A stretch of 45,334 bases of DNA, from the NCBI GenBank assembly GCA_964408185.1, contig CAYOYK010000019.1, positions 1-45,334 on the forward strand, in the 5' to 3' direction. Position 1 is the first letter of the stretch. Every line of letters starts with the position of its first letter. The notes below the pieces were generated by a model. That model had not been told where the DNA came from. It searched no databases and saw only the letters and a program-made list of their open reading frames with translations. The DNA is from CAYOYK01 sp964408185 (GTDB lineage Bacteria; Bacillota; Clostridia; Christensenellales; Aristaeellaceae). Position numbers and translations under genes: made by a program. Shown piece after piece: positions 7,487 to 15,799 of the stretch.

Positions 7487-8219
7487 CTCCAAGGGGCGCT
7501 CTCCTCCCAGGGTGTAGAATGATCTCCTCAAAGGCTGCGTTTTGCTGTACATGGGCTTTGCCCTGCTTGAGCAGCTCCAGCAGGGCGATGAACACGGTGA
7601 CGATTTCCTCGCGGTCCGGCGCACCGTCAAACAGGCGGCTGAACGCCATCGGGCCGCTTTCCAGCCCAACCTCGATGCGCTCCATGCAGGCCTCCACCGT
7701 GTAGCCGTCCCGGCGGATATCCCGCATGCGGTAGTCCAGCTCCACGGGCTCCTTGGGCGCGCGCTGGGCCACGCGGTACAGCGCCTCCCACAGAGCGTTC
7801 AGCGTCAGGCCGTCGATCTCCAGCGTGGGCGGCGGCAGCGGGTATTCCTCCGGCAGCTTGGCAAAGGCCAGCCGGGCATCCTGCTCGTACTGCGCCATGC
7901 TCTGGGCGGTCTCCTTGAACTGCTTGTACTCCTCCAGACGGCGGATGAGCGTCTGTTCGGGGTCCTCCTCCTCCTCGCCGGACTTGGGCGGCTTGGGCAG
8001 CAGACTCCGGCTTTTGATTTCCACCAGCAGCGCCGCCATGGCGATAAACTCGCTGGCCTCGTCCATGTCAAAATCGGGCGCGCCGCGCACGGCCTCGATG
8101 TACTGCTCCGTGATCTGGGAGACGAAAATATCCTTGAGGTCGATTTTCGCCTTGCCGATGAGGTGCAGCAGCAGGTCGAGCGGGCCGTCAAACTGCTTGA
8201 GGCGGATGTGTACGGCCAT
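7461..8219 (-). CDS. scpA: Segregation and condensation protein A
   Basis: ScpA is the kleisin subunit that bridges the SMC heads. The 252-residue protein begins with the kleisin pattern (FDGPLDLLLHLIGKAKIDL), continues with the EFIAMAALLVEIKSRSLLP helix and ends with a winged helix containing IVTVFIALLELLKQGKA. It starts one base after the M50 protease stop codon and overlaps scpB. This three-gene order is common in Clostridia. Confidence 0.95.
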   Translation of the reverse strand: MAVHIRLKQFDGPLDLLLHLIGKAKIDLKDIFVSQITEQYIEAVRGAPDFDMDEASEFIAMAALLVEIKSRSLLPKPPKSGEEEEDPEQTLIRRLEEYKQFKETAQSMAQYEQDARLAFAKLPEEYPLPPPTLEIDGLTLNALWEALYRVAQRAPKEPVELDYRMRDIRRDGYTVEACMERIEVGLESGPMAFSRLFDGAPDREEIVTVFIALLELLKQGKAHVQQNAAFEEIILHPGRRAPLGDEPNTADY

Positions 8220-8220
8220 A

Positions 8221-8922
8221 TCAGCCGCGCCCCGAAACGAGGTTCAGCAGCCAGTCCATGCCGGACTCCACGCCGTTGACCAAATAGCCCAGCACCGTGC
8301 CAAACGCGCCGGTGACGCAGAGCACCAGCAGCGCGATCTGCGCGATTTGGTAAAACTGCTGGCTCCGGCCCAGACGGCCCTTGAACAGGATGTCGTTGAA
8401 CACATGAAAGCCATCCAGCGGCGGAATGGGCAGCAGGTTAAAGATGGCGAGGCAGATGTTGATGGAGTACAGCATGGTCACAAATGTGTACACCCATTGC
8501 AGCACGTCCATGTTGACGGACGCGGAGTAGCTGCCGTGCAGCAGGAAGTACCCCACCGTATAGCTGATGAGAAACAGGATCAGGTTGACCGTGATGCCCG
8601 CGAGGGACACCAGAATATCATCCCGGCGATAGTGCCTGTAATTGCGCGGGTTAACGGGCACGGGCTTGGCCCAGCCAAAGCCGAACAGCACCATGCAGGC
8701 CGTGCCGATGGGATCCAAATGCTTGGCGGGATTGAAGGACAGCCGCCCCATCATCTTGGCGGTGGGGTCGCCGCAGCGGTAGGCAACATAGCCGTGCGCG
8801 ATCTCGTGAACGATCAGGCTGAACAATATCGCCACAGCCAGCAGCGCCAAGTACAAAACCGCTTCCAACGGGTTCTTCTGGAACATGGACACGATGGACT
8901 GAAATCTGGTTACAATTCCCAT
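8221..8922 (-). CDS. Site-2 protease family membrane metalloprotease (M50)
   Basis: This 233-residue integral membrane protein has about five to six hydrophobic segments. The zinc-binding HEIAH motif lies in the second helix (residues 39-43), and the third ligand motif in the NLLPIPPLDGFHV segment (around residue 180). It belongs to the small M50 group without a PDZ domain. Proteins of this type commonly precede scpA-scpB in Firmicutes, although no functional link is established. The substrate is unknown. A promoter embedded in the upstream terminator (8969-8997) drives it together with scpA and scpB. Confidence 0.9.
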   Translation of the reverse strand: MGIVTRFQSIVSMFQKNPLEAVLYLALLAVAILFSLIVHEIAHGYVAYRCGDPTAKMMGRLSFNPAKHLDPIGTACMVLFGFGWAKPVPVNPRNYRHYRRDDILVSLAGITVNLILFLISYTVGYFLLHGSYSASVNMDVLQWVYTFVTMLYSINICLAIFNLLPIPPLDGFHVFNDILFKGRLGRSQQFYQIAQIALLVLCVTGAFGTVLGYLVNGVESGMDWLLNLVSGRG

Positions 8923-8951
8923 CTGTTACGCAACGCTCCCTTCCGCGGCGC

Positions 8952-8992
8952 AAAAAAGCCGCCCGATCATTATAGCCTGAACGGGCGGTTTC
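8952..8992 (-). terminator. Terminator of the carboxypeptidase gene
   Basis: On the minus strand ACCGCCCG pairs with CGGGCGG around a loop of about 17 bases and is followed by GCTTTTTT. It lies 45 bases after the stop codon of the carboxypeptidase gene. Confidence 0.85.
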
Positions 8993-8997
8993 CGCAA
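8969..8997 (-). promoter_or_regulatory. Promoter of M50-scpA-scpB, nested in the terminator
   Basis: TTGCGG (8992-8997) and a perfect TATAAT (8969-8974) are 17 bases apart. The -10 lies in the loop of the terminator hairpin and the -35 just before its 5' arm, so one 46-bp segment appears to end one transcript and start the next. Confidence 0.75.
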
Positions 8998-9036
8998 GGG
9001 TGGGCAAGGCGCGCCGATGACGTTGGGCCGCGCGGG

Positions 9037-10197
9037 CTACCGCCAGCCGTCCACGATGCGGCGCAGGCTTTCCAGCAGGCCGGGCATGGGCACGGCATAG
9101 GCGGCCACGGCGGGCAGCTTGGCGATCTCCCGGCCGGACAGATAGACGCGAATCACGCCGATGGTCTGGCCCTCCGTCACCGGAGCCTGCAGGCTGTCCG
9201 CCAGCTCCACCTGCATGCTCAGTTCCTTTTTTTGCGCAGGCTTGAGCAGCATGCTCAGCCCCGTGCCGATCGCCGCGTCCACCGCGTCGCGCTCGCCCAG
9301 CGCAACGGGCACCTGCATGCCAAGGTATTCGCCCTCCTTGAGCACCGTCACGCGGCTGTACGATGTAAACCCGTAGTCGAGCATCGCGCGCGCGTCGTCA
9401 AAGCGCTTTTGGCTGGTGGGCGCGCCCAGCACCACGGCGACGAGCCGCAGGCCGTTTTTTTCGGCCGTGGCGGACAGGCAGTACAGCGCCGCGTCCGTGG
9501 AGCCGGTCTTGAAGCCGTCGCAGCCGTCATAAAACCGCACCAGTCGGTTGGTGTTGGTCAGATCGGTCACGCGGCCGCCGGGGTGCGTGAGGCTGTCCAG
9601 CCATACGCTGGCATAGGTGTAATACGCCGGGTGCAGGCTGATTTGGCACGACAGCACGCCCAGATCCCGCGCGGTGGTGTGCTGGCCGTCCTGCGGCAGT
9701 CCGGTGCAGTTGACGTAGCAGGTGTCCGTCATGCCCAGCTCGGCGGCGCGGACGTTCATCATCTGCACAAAGGCCTCCTCGGTGCCCGCAAGGTACTCGG
9801 CCAGCGCATAGGCGGCGTCGTTGGCGCTGGCAATGATGGTACACTTGACCAGATCGCCCAGCGGATAGACCGCGTTCGCATCCAGCAGCGCGCCGCTGCC
9901 CTTCTGCGCTGCGGCCTGCCGGCTTACGGTCACGCTGTCCTCCAGCGTGATGTGACCGGCCTCCAGATTCTCAAACACCAGCAGCAGTGTCATCAGCTTG
10001 GTGAGGCTGGCCACCTGACGCTTGCTGTCCGCGTCTTTTTCAAAGATCACCGTGCCCGTGGGGGCCTCCAGCAGGAGCACGCTGGGCGCGGAGACCTCCA
10101 CCGGAACGCCGCTCTCAATAGGTGCGGCAAAGCCCGTGGCACAGGCCGTCAGCAGCGCGAGCGCCAGCAGGATCGCCCCAATGCGTTTTTTCCACAT
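9037..10197 (-). CDS. dacF: Serine-type D-Ala-D-Ala carboxypeptidase (PBP5/DacF family)
   Basis: This 386-residue secreted enzyme removes the terminal D-alanine from peptidoglycan stem peptides. A signal peptide covers about residues 1-25; LTAC could also act as a lipoprotein cleavage box. All three active-site motifs are present: SLTK, SAND and KTGST. The C-terminal domain (about 290-386) resembles the PBP5-type beta domain and ends in a possible amphipathic membrane-binding stretch (MPGLLESLRRIVDGW). It follows punA by 76 bases, matching the deoB-punA-dacF order of many Firmicutes. The ribosome site (AAGGGGAG) lies within a predicted hairpin. The symbol follows synteny and the family; dacB would be equally defensible. 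Confidence 0.92.
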   Translation of the reverse strand: MWKKRIGAILLALALLTACATGFAAPIESGVPVEVSAPSVLLLEAPTGTVIFEKDADSKRQVASLTKLMTLLLVFENLEAGHITLEDSVTVSRQAAAQKGSGALLDANAVYPLGDLVKCTIIASANDAAYALAEYLAGTEEAFVQMMNVRAAELGMTDTCYVNCTGLPQDGQHTTARDLGVLSCQISLHPAYYTYASVWLDSLTHPGGRVTDLTNTNRLVRFYDGCDGFKTGSTDAALYCLSATAEKNGLRLVAVVLGAPTSQKRFDDARAMLDYGFTSYSRVTVLKEGEYLGMQVPVALGERDAVDAAIGTGLSMLLKPAQKKELSMQVELADSLQAPVTEGQTIGVIRVYLSGREIAKLPAVAAYAVPMPGLLESLRRIVDGWR

Positions 10198-10204
10198 ACC
10201 AAAA

Positions 10205-10251
10205 CTCCCCTTCCGAGTTGCTTCCTGAATCTAGCATGCCCGGAAAGGGAG
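10205..10251 (-). promoter_or_regulatory. Inverted repeat covering the dacF ribosome binding site
   Basis: CTCCCTTTCCG upstream pairs with CGGAAGGGGAG (one mismatch) around a 25-base loop, and the 3' arm is the ribosome binding site of the carboxypeptidase gene. In the transcript this would hide the site. Regulation is inferred only from the pairing. Confidence 0.45.
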
Positions 10252-10273
10252 CTTGTATATTGGAAAAAGGTGG

Positions 10274-11098
10274 TTACATGGCCTCGATCACGCCGTCCAC
10301 CAGCGCGCGGAAGGCGCCCTTGACGCGGTTGCCGGTTTCCATCACCTCGGCGTGGTTGAGCGGCTGATCCAGAATGCCCGCCGCCATGTTGGTAATGCAG
10401 CTGAAGCCCAGCACGCGCAGGCCCTCCTGCCGCGCCACAATCACCTCCGGCGCGGTGCTCATGCCCACCGCGTCCGCGCCCAGCATGCGCACCATGCGAA
10501 TCTCGGCGGGGGTCTCGTAGCAGGGGCCGTTGAGCCAGCAGTACACGCCCTCGCGCAGCTCCAAGCCCTGCCCCTGCGCCACATTGCGCGCCAGCGCCTG
10601 ATACTCGCGGTCGTAGGCGTACGTCATATCCGGGAAGCGCGGGCCGAAGCTATCCAGATTGGGACCGATCAGCGGATTCTTGCCGGACAGGTTGATGTGA
10701 TCGGTAATCAGCATCAGCGCGCCGGAGGCAAAATCCGTGTTCACGCCGCCCGCCGCGTTGGTGACGATCAGCGTTTTTACACCCAGCGCCTTCATCACGC
10801 GCACGGGCAGCGTCACGTCCGTCATCTTGTAGCCCTCGTAGCCATGGAAGCGGCCCTGCATCATGCACACGCGCTTGCCGTGCAGATCGCCCGTGTGCCA
10901 CATGCCCGCGTGCCCCGCCACCGTGGAGACCGGGAAGCCGGGGATGTCCTTGTAGGCGATGGATTTTCTGTTTTCCAGCGCGTCGGCGTAGTCGCCCAGC
11001 CCGCTGCCCAAAATCACGCCGATGTCCGCCCGGCCGCAGGCGGCCTCGATGACCTCGGCGGCCTTGTGGATGCGCTTGAGGTACTTTTCAACGTTCAT
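10274..11098 (-). CDS. punA: Purine-nucleoside phosphorylase
   Basis: This enzyme splits inosine, guanosine and their deoxy forms with phosphate, giving the base and (deoxy)ribose 1-phosphate. The 274-residue length and the ILGSGLGDYAD start, the GRFHGYEGY segment, and VTNAAGGVN place it in the trimeric PNP family that includes human PNP. AAGGAG precedes the ATG at 11098. It lies 18 bases after deoB, whose product isomerises the pentose 1-phosphate made here, so the pair recovers nucleoside sugars. Confidence 0.95.
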   Translation of the reverse strand: MNVEKYLKRIHKAAEVIEAACGRADIGVILGSGLGDYADALENRKSIAYKDIPGFPVSTVAGHAGMWHTGDLHGKRVCMMQGRFHGYEGYKMTDVTLPVRVMKALGVKTLIVTNAAGGVNTDFASGALMLITDHINLSGKNPLIGPNLDSFGPRFPDMTYAYDREYQALARNVAQGQGLELREGVYCWLNGPCYETPAEIRMVRMLGADAVGMSTAPEVIVARQEGLRVLGFSCITNMAAGILDQPLNHAEVMETGNRVKGAFRALVDGVIEAM

Positions 11099-11116
11099 GC
11101 AATTTGTTCTCCTTTT

Positions 11117-12277
11117 TTAGATTTGATCCGCGAAGGATGTGGCTCCGAACCGCTGGGGCAGGCCGAATTTTTCGGCGAGGGTCGCGGCGATATCGGCATA
11201 GGTGGCGCGGGTGCCCAGATCGGTCAGGCCCGTCATGCCCCGACGCCACGCCAGAATCGGGATGTACTCGCGGGTATGGTCGGTGCCGGGGTAGGTGGGA
11301 TCGCAGCCGTGGTCGGCGGTAATCATCAGCAGGTCGTCCTCCCCCATCAGGGCTTGGAGCTCCGGCAGCCTCGCGTCGAAGTACGCCAGCGCCTCTGCGT
11401 AGCCCTTTGCGTCGTTGCGGTGGCCGTAGACGGAATCAAAATCGACCAAATTGACGAACAAAAGGCCGTGGTAGTCCTTTTTTTGTTCGGCTAGCATCGC
11501 GTCGATGCAGGCCGGGTTGCCCGCCGCGTGGTTGCTGGCGGTCAGCCCGCGCTCGCAGAAGATATCCTCGATCTTGCCCACGCCGATCACATCGTGCCCG
11601 GCGGCCTTGAGCGCGTCCAGCAGCGTCTCGCCGGTCGGCTCAAGGGAGAAATCCCGCCGATGGCCCGTGCGCTGGAACGCGCCCTTGCCCGTGCCCACAA
11701 ACGGACGGGCGATCACGCGGCCGACGGCCAGCGGCCCGGTAAGCAGCGCCCGCGCGGCGCGGCAGATCCGGTACAGCTCGTCGATGGGCACCACGTCCTC
11801 GTGCGCGGCGATCTGAAACACGCTGTCCGCCGACGTATACACGATCAGCTTGCCCGTGCGCATATGCTCCTCGCCCAGCTCATCCAAGATCACGGTGCCG
11901 CTGGAGGCGTAGTTGCCCAGCGTGCCCCTGCCGACGGCCCGCTCAAACGCGGCGATAAAATCCGCCGGGAAGCCGTTCGGGAAGGTGGGAAACGGGGTGT
12001 CCAGCCGCAGGCCCGTCATCTCCCAGTGCCCGGTGGTCGTATCCTTGCCCGCCGATACCTCCGCTGCGCGGCCATAGGCTCCGGCCACGGCGGGATCGGC
12101 CCGATACGGCACGTTGGGGATGCGCCCCAGCCCCAGCGCCGCCATGTTGGGCAGCGCGGGGCGCTCCTTTTGGAGGACGTGCTCCAGCGTGCTCGCGCCG
12201 ACGTCGCCGTACCGGGCCGCGTCCGGCAAGCAGCCCGCGCCCACGCTGTCCAAAACGATCAATACAGCTTTCTTCAA
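11117..12277 (-). CDS. deoB: Phosphopentomutase
   Basis: DeoB interconverts ribose or deoxyribose 1-phosphate and 5-phosphate, linking nucleoside salvage to central metabolism. The 386-residue sequence is an alkaline-phosphatase-fold metalloenzyme: KKAVLIVLDSVGAG at the start, GKDTTTGHWEM carrying the phosphorylated threonine region, and ITADHGCDPTYPGTDHTREY near the end supply the two-metal site. The start is a TTG at 12277, preceded by AAAGGAGG with seven bases between; no ATG is suitably placed. It is the first gene of the deoB-punA unit, with a promoter at 12311-12339. Confidence 0.95.
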   Translation of the reverse strand: MKKAVLIVLDSVGAGCLPDAARYGDVGASTLEHVLQKERPALPNMAALGLGRIPNVPYRADPAVAGAYGRAAEVSAGKDTTTGHWEMTGLRLDTPFPTFPNGFPADFIAAFERAVGRGTLGNYASSGTVILDELGEEHMRTGKLIVYTSADSVFQIAAHEDVVPIDELYRICRAARALLTGPLAVGRVIARPFVGTGKGAFQRTGHRRDFSLEPTGETLLDALKAAGHDVIGVGKIEDIFCERGLTASNHAAGNPACIDAMLAEQKKDYHGLLFVNLVDFDSVYGHRNDAKGYAEALAYFDARLPELQALMGEDDLLMITADHGCDPTYPGTDHTREYIPILAWRRGMTGLTDLGTRATYADIAATLAEKFGLPQRFGATSFADQI

Positions 12278-12310
12278 GCGGCAACCTCCTTTGGGAAAAT
12301 CAGTTCTTTT

Positions 12311-12339
12311 ATTGTACACAATTTGCGCGCAAATGAAAA
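12311..12339 (-). promoter_or_regulatory. Promoter of deoB-punA
   Basis: TACAAT (12311-12316) and TTTTCA (12334-12339) are 17 bases apart on the minus strand, about 35 bases upstream of the TTG start. Confidence 0.6.
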
Positions 12340-12348
12340 GGGTTTTTC

Positions 12349-12378
12349 TTTACATTCCGGCTCCGTTTCGGGTATGAT
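12349..12378 (+). promoter_or_regulatory. Promoter of the RNA methyltransferase gene
   Basis: TTTACA (12349-12354) and TATGAT (12373-12378) are 18 bases apart, about 22 bases before the start codon. Confidence 0.6.
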
Positions 12379-12400
12379 GGAGGCGAAACGAGGGATGGGA

Positions 12401-13606
12401 ATGAAATGTACTTTTTTGGCCACCGCCGCCTTTGGTTTGGAGGGCGTTGCGGCGAACGAGCTGAGGCGGATGGGCTACGCCGCCAAGGCCGAGCAGGGCG
12501 GCGCGCGCTTTGAGGGCGAGCCGGAGGACGCGCTCCGCGCCAACCTGTGGCTGCGCACGGCAGACCGCGTGCTGCTGGTGCTGGCCGAGGCTCCCGCGCG
12601 GAGCTTCGACGAGCTGTTTGATCTGGCCGCCTCCGTGCGCTGGGCGGACTATCTGCCCCGCGACGCGGCCATTCCCGTGAGCGCTAAATGCGCGCGCAGC
12701 CAGCTGATGAGCGAGCGGGACTGTCAGGCCATCGTCAAAAAGGCGATCGTCAGCGGCTTGCAGCGGGCGTATACGCTGGGCCGTCTGCCGGAGAGCGGAG
12801 CCGCCTACGGCGTGGAGGTCAGCCTGCACGCCGACCGCGCGCGCATCGCGCTGGATATGAGCGGCGCGGCGCTGAACCGGCGCGGCTACCGCACTTGGAA
12901 CGGCGAGGCTCCCCTGCGCGAGACGCTTGCCGCCGCGCTGGTCGAGCTGTCCCCGTGGCGGCCCGGCATGCCGCTGTACGACCCCTGCTGCGGCACGGGC
13001 ACGCTGATGATCGAGGCCGCCCTGAAGCAAACAGGCCGCGCGCCGGGCCTGACCCGTCCCTTTGCCTGCGAGCAGTACGCCTTTGTGGATCAGGCCAAGG
13101 CGCAATCTCTCCGGCAGGAGGCGCGGACGCAATACGATCCCTTGCTGCTGCTGGACGCGGCGCAGGCCGCGGCCGCGCTGGCGGGCGAATCGCCGCCCGA
13201 TCCCATTGCGGACAGCGAGGGGCGCATGCGCAAGCCCGCGTTCATCGGCGGCAGCGATATCGACCCGGAGGCGATGACGCTCTGCTCCCGGCACATCCGG
13301 CAGGCGGGGCTGGACGGGCGCATCCACGCGCGCGTCGAGGATCTGCGCGCCGTGCGGCTCGCGCTGCCCGGCGGCGTTTTCCTGTGCAACCCACCCTACG
13401 GCGAGCGCATGAGCGACCAGAAGCATTGCCGCGCGCTGTACGGCGAGCTGGGCGCGCTGCTGAAGCGCCACCCCGGCTGGGGCATGGGGCTCATCACCGC
13501 CGACCCGGCGCTGGAACGGAGCCTTGGCCGCCGCGCCGACAAAAAGCGCCGCCTGTACAACGGGCGGCTGGAATGCGAGTTTTATGTGTTTGAGCCGCGC
13601 GGATAG
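12401..13606 (+). CDS. THUMP-domain class I RNA methyltransferase (RlmL/YpsC-like)
   Basis: This 401-residue enzyme should methylate a base in RNA with S-adenosylmethionine; relatives (the RlmL N-terminal half and Bacillus YpsC) act on 23S rRNA guanine. The N-terminal part (about 45-155) is a THUMP RNA-binding domain. The SAM-binding loop reads YDPCCGTGTLMIEAAL, and the catalytic NPPY motif is intact in FLCNPPYGERMSD. The region between them (about 215-275) has an Ala-rich stretch, slightly longer than usual. The ATG at 12401 is chosen because GAGGG lies seven bases upstream; an ATG at 12395 is possible. It ends one base before the convergent GNAT gene, with no room for a terminator. Confidence 0.88.
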   Translation: MKCTFLATAAFGLEGVAANELRRMGYAAKAEQGGARFEGEPEDALRANLWLRTADRVLLVLAEAPARSFDELFDLAASVRWADYLPRDAAIPVSAKCARSQLMSERDCQAIVKKAIVSGLQRAYTLGRLPESGAAYGVEVSLHADRARIALDMSGAALNRRGYRTWNGEAPLRETLAAALVELSPWRPGMPLYDPCCGTGTLMIEAALKQTGRAPGLTRPFACEQYAFVDQAKAQSLRQEARTQYDPLLLLDAAQAAAALAGESPPDPIADSEGRMRKPAFIGGSDIDPEAMTLCSRHIRQAGLDGRIHARVEDLRAVRLALPGGVFLCNPPYGERMSDQKHCRALYGELGALLKRHPGWGMGLITADPALERSLGRRADKKRRLYNGRLECEFYVFEPRG

Positions 13607-13607
13607 C

Positions 13608-14135
13608 TCAGGCGTTGCCATCCGCGGGGTTGAGCTTTGCGTAGACATAGGTGTCCCAATAGACGGGCTTTCCGCACGCGTCCTTGTGAAAGGACGCGTT
13701 TTGGATAAAGTGCGCCTCGCGGCGCATGCCCAGCTTCTCCATCAGCTTCCATGAGGCGGTGTTGGCGGGCGCGCACTCCGCGTACACGCGGTGCAGGCCG
13801 CGCGCAAACGCGTCGTCCAGCACGGCGCGGCAGGCCTCCGCGCCATAGCCCCGCCGCAGGTAGCGCTCGTTGAGCACATAGCCCAGCTCCCGCGCGTTCC
13901 ACTCCCGCTTGCCAAGGTACACGTTGCCGATCACCTTGCCCTCCGCCTTGAGCTCAACGGCGATAAACTCATCCGTGGAGCAGCGGAAGTCGATCTCCTG
14001 CTTGCTTTTTTCGGCGGTGAAGTCCGGGTAGCACTCAAACTCCGCGTTCACGCGCTGGAGCATATACTCGCACACGTCCCGCTCGTCGCGCGGCTCGTAG
14101 GAGCGCAATATCAGACGCTCGGTTTCAATCCTCAT
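13608..14135 (-). CDS. GNAT family N-acetyltransferase (RimJ/RimL-like)
   Basis: This 175-residue acetyltransferase begins with the RIETERLILRSYEPRDERDV pattern typical of the RimJ/RimL-like group and contains LGYVLNERYLRRGYGAEA, with the acetyl-CoA pyrophosphate-binding R-R-G-Y-G turn. The acceptor is unknown; relatives acetylate ribosomal proteins, antibiotics or small amines. An AGGAGG site precedes the ATG. It overlaps rimI by 11 bases and is the last gene of the FMN-riboswitch transcript, where tsaD is often found in other bacteria. Confidence 0.85.
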   Translation of the reverse strand: MRIETERLILRSYEPRDERDVCEYMLQRVNAEFECYPDFTAEKSKQEIDFRCSTDEFIAVELKAEGKVIGNVYLGKREWNARELGYVLNERYLRRGYGAEACRAVLDDAFARGLHRVYAECAPANTASWKLMEKLGMRREAHFIQNASFHKDACGKPVYWDTYVYAKLNPADGNA

Positions 14136-14643
14136 AGGGGCCTCCTGACTCGGTTACGGTTTCCGGCTCGCTAAAGTCCGGGTCGGGCGACGGCATGCGG
14201 TCGCAGACCATCAAGAGCGCGTCCTCGCCGTTATCCTCATAGTAGCGCTTGCGCACGCCCACGGACTGAAAGCCCGCCTTTTGATACAGCGCCTGCGCGA
14301 CCGCGTTGCCGCGGCGCACCTCCAAGGTAAGGTATTGCACGCCAAGGTTGGCCGCGTACCGCATCAGCCGGTTCAGCAGCTCGCCGCCCACGCCCTGCCC
14401 GCGCCGGGAGCGGGTCACGGCGATGTTGGTAACGTGCCCCTCGTCCAGTATGCACCAAGCCCCGGCGTAGCCGATGACACAGCCGTCCGCCTCCGCCACA
14501 AGGTAGCGGGCGCAGCGGTTCTCGGTCATCTCGCGGACGAAATCCGCCTCCGTCCACGGCGTGGCGAATGTCGCCTGCTCGATGGCCTGTACGGCGGACA
14601 CATCGGCCAGCGTCATACGGCGGATGCTCGCGCCGGTCAGCAT
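14125..14643 (-). CDS. rimI: Ribosomal protein S18-alanine N-acetyltransferase
   Basis: RimI acetylates the N-terminal alanine of ribosomal protein S18 and perhaps other proteins. The 172-residue protein shows the GNAT acetyl-CoA loop (RSRRGQGVGGELLNRL), the preceding GYAGAWCILDEGHVTNIAV beta strands and LEVRRGNAVAQALYQKAGF, all diagnostic of RimI. It overlaps tsaB by seven bases, consistent with the widespread tsaE-tsaB-rimI order. It is slightly longer than usual because of an acidic C-terminal tail. Confidence 0.92.
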   Translation of the reverse strand: MLTGASIRRMTLADVSAVQAIEQATFATPWTEADFVREMTENRCARYLVAEADGCVIGYAGAWCILDEGHVTNIAVTRSRRGQGVGGELLNRLMRYAANLGVQYLTLEVRRGNAVAQALYQKAGFQSVGVRKRYYEDNGEDALLMVCDRMPSPDPDFSEPETVTESGGPYED

Positions 14644-15338
14644 TCGGCGCTCCCGCGGGCGAGGCGGGCCCGCTCGGCCTGCGGCGCGCGCAGGTACAGG
14701 GGTTGGAGCGCAAGGTAGTCCACGGATGAATCAGCGCGAAGCTCGGCCAGCAGCGCCACGCTGCCCGGACGCAGCAGCGCCTGATGCGGCGGCGCGAAGA
14801 CCGCCCGCTCGCCCAGCGCCTGCGCGATCTGCGCGCGGTAGGTCGCCACGCCGTCGCCCATAAACAGCAGCCGCTCGCCCAGCGCCGCGACCCGCTGCAA
14901 GTACTCCGGCAGCTTGAGCGCTGCGTCCTCCATCAGCCGCTCCGGCGGCCAGCCCGCGCGGAACGCTGCGCCGTAGACCTGCCCTGCCCGCGCGTCCTGA
15001 ATCGGGCAGAGGATCGCGCCGCTCTCGCAAGCGCCCGCCGCGAGGGCCTCCAGCGCGTCCACCGCAACGCACGGGAGCTTTGCCCCGTGCGCCATGCCCT
15101 TGGCGACCGATACGCCGATGCGCACGCCCGTAAACGAGCCGGGGCCAATCACCACAGCCAGCGCGTCCATCTGGCCCAATGTCAGCTCCGCGCGCAGAAG
15201 GGCCTCCTCCGCCATGGGCAGCAGGTTGACCGAGTGCGTGCGTTTGTTGACCGCCAGCCCCTCATAGCGCAAAGCGCCGTCCGCGCTGACCGCCACGCCG
15301 CACACCGGGCCGGAGGTATCCAATGCCAGAATCTTCAT
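14637..15338 (-). CDS. tsaB: tRNA threonylcarbamoyladenosine biosynthesis protein TsaB
   Basis: TsaB is the ASKHA-fold partner of TsaD and TsaE in making t6A37 on tRNAs that read ANN codons. The 233-residue protein starts MKILALDTSGPVCGVAV and contains the family signature VIGPGSFTGVRIGVSVAKGM. Its start overlaps the tsaE stop codon (ATGA). tsaD is not in this window and must be elsewhere. Confidence 0.95.
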   Translation of the reverse strand: MKILALDTSGPVCGVAVSADGALRYEGLAVNKRTHSVNLLPMAEEALLRAELTLGQMDALAVVIGPGSFTGVRIGVSVAKGMAHGAKLPCVAVDALEALAAGACESGAILCPIQDARAGQVYGAAFRAGWPPERLMEDAALKLPEYLQRVAALGERLLFMGDGVATYRAQIAQALGERAVFAPPHQALLRPGSVALLAELRADSSVDYLALQPLYLRAPQAERARLARGSAEC

Positions 15339-15799
15339 GCTTCGCCTTTCAACGCCGCCTCATCCAGCGGCCGGAAGCCGCCCACCGGCTCCATGGTAAT
15401 CAGGCGCGCGTCCTCGCCGTTGCCCGCGATGCGCACGCGCAGATGCGCGTCCGGCACGGCGTCGGGCAGCCGATCGGGCCACTCCACCAGCGCCACGCCG
15501 TCCGCGTACAGGTACTCGTCCAGCCCGATCTCATACAGCTCGTCCGCACTCTCCAGCCGATACCAGTCGTAATGGAACAGCGGCAGTCGGCCGCTGCGGT
15601 ACTCCTGCATAATGGGGAACGACGGACTGGGCAGATACCCCGTCACGCCAAGGCCGCGCGCCACCCCGCGCGCCAGCTCGCTCTTGCCCGCGCCCATGGG
15701 GCCTTCCAGCATCAGCGCGTCGCCGGGCAGGAGCTGCGCCGCCAAGCGATAGCCCAGCGCGCGGGTCTCCTGCGCCGAGCGGGTGACAAACGCGCTCAC
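15335..15799 (-). CDS. tsaE: tRNA threonylcarbamoyladenosine biosynthesis ATPase TsaE
   Basis: TsaE is the small ATPase that drives cycling of the TsaBD complex. The 154-residue protein has a Walker A motif (GPMGAGKSELARG), the SPSFPIMQEYRSG switch region, the FHYDWYRLES strand and the VALVEWPDRL Walker B-like segment. The start is a GTG at 15799, overlapping the ribU stop as GTGA, with GGAG eight bases upstream; the open frame further upstream lies in ribU and is not used. It is therefore translationally coupled to ribU. Confidence 0.94.
   Translation of the reverse strand: MSAFVTRSAQETRALGYRLAAQLLPGDALMLEGPMGAGKSELARGVARGLGVTGYLPSPSFPIMQEYRSGRLPLFHYDWYRLESADELYEIGLDEYLYADGVALVEWPDRLPDAVPDAHLRVRIAGNGEDARLITMEPVGGFRPLDEAALKGEA

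Noticed and set aside
7753..10323. An 856-codon plus-strand open frame across scpA, the M50 gene and the carboxypeptidase gene
   Set aside because: It runs antisense through three well-identified genes and their promoter and terminator, with His/Gln/Arg-rich meaningless sequence.
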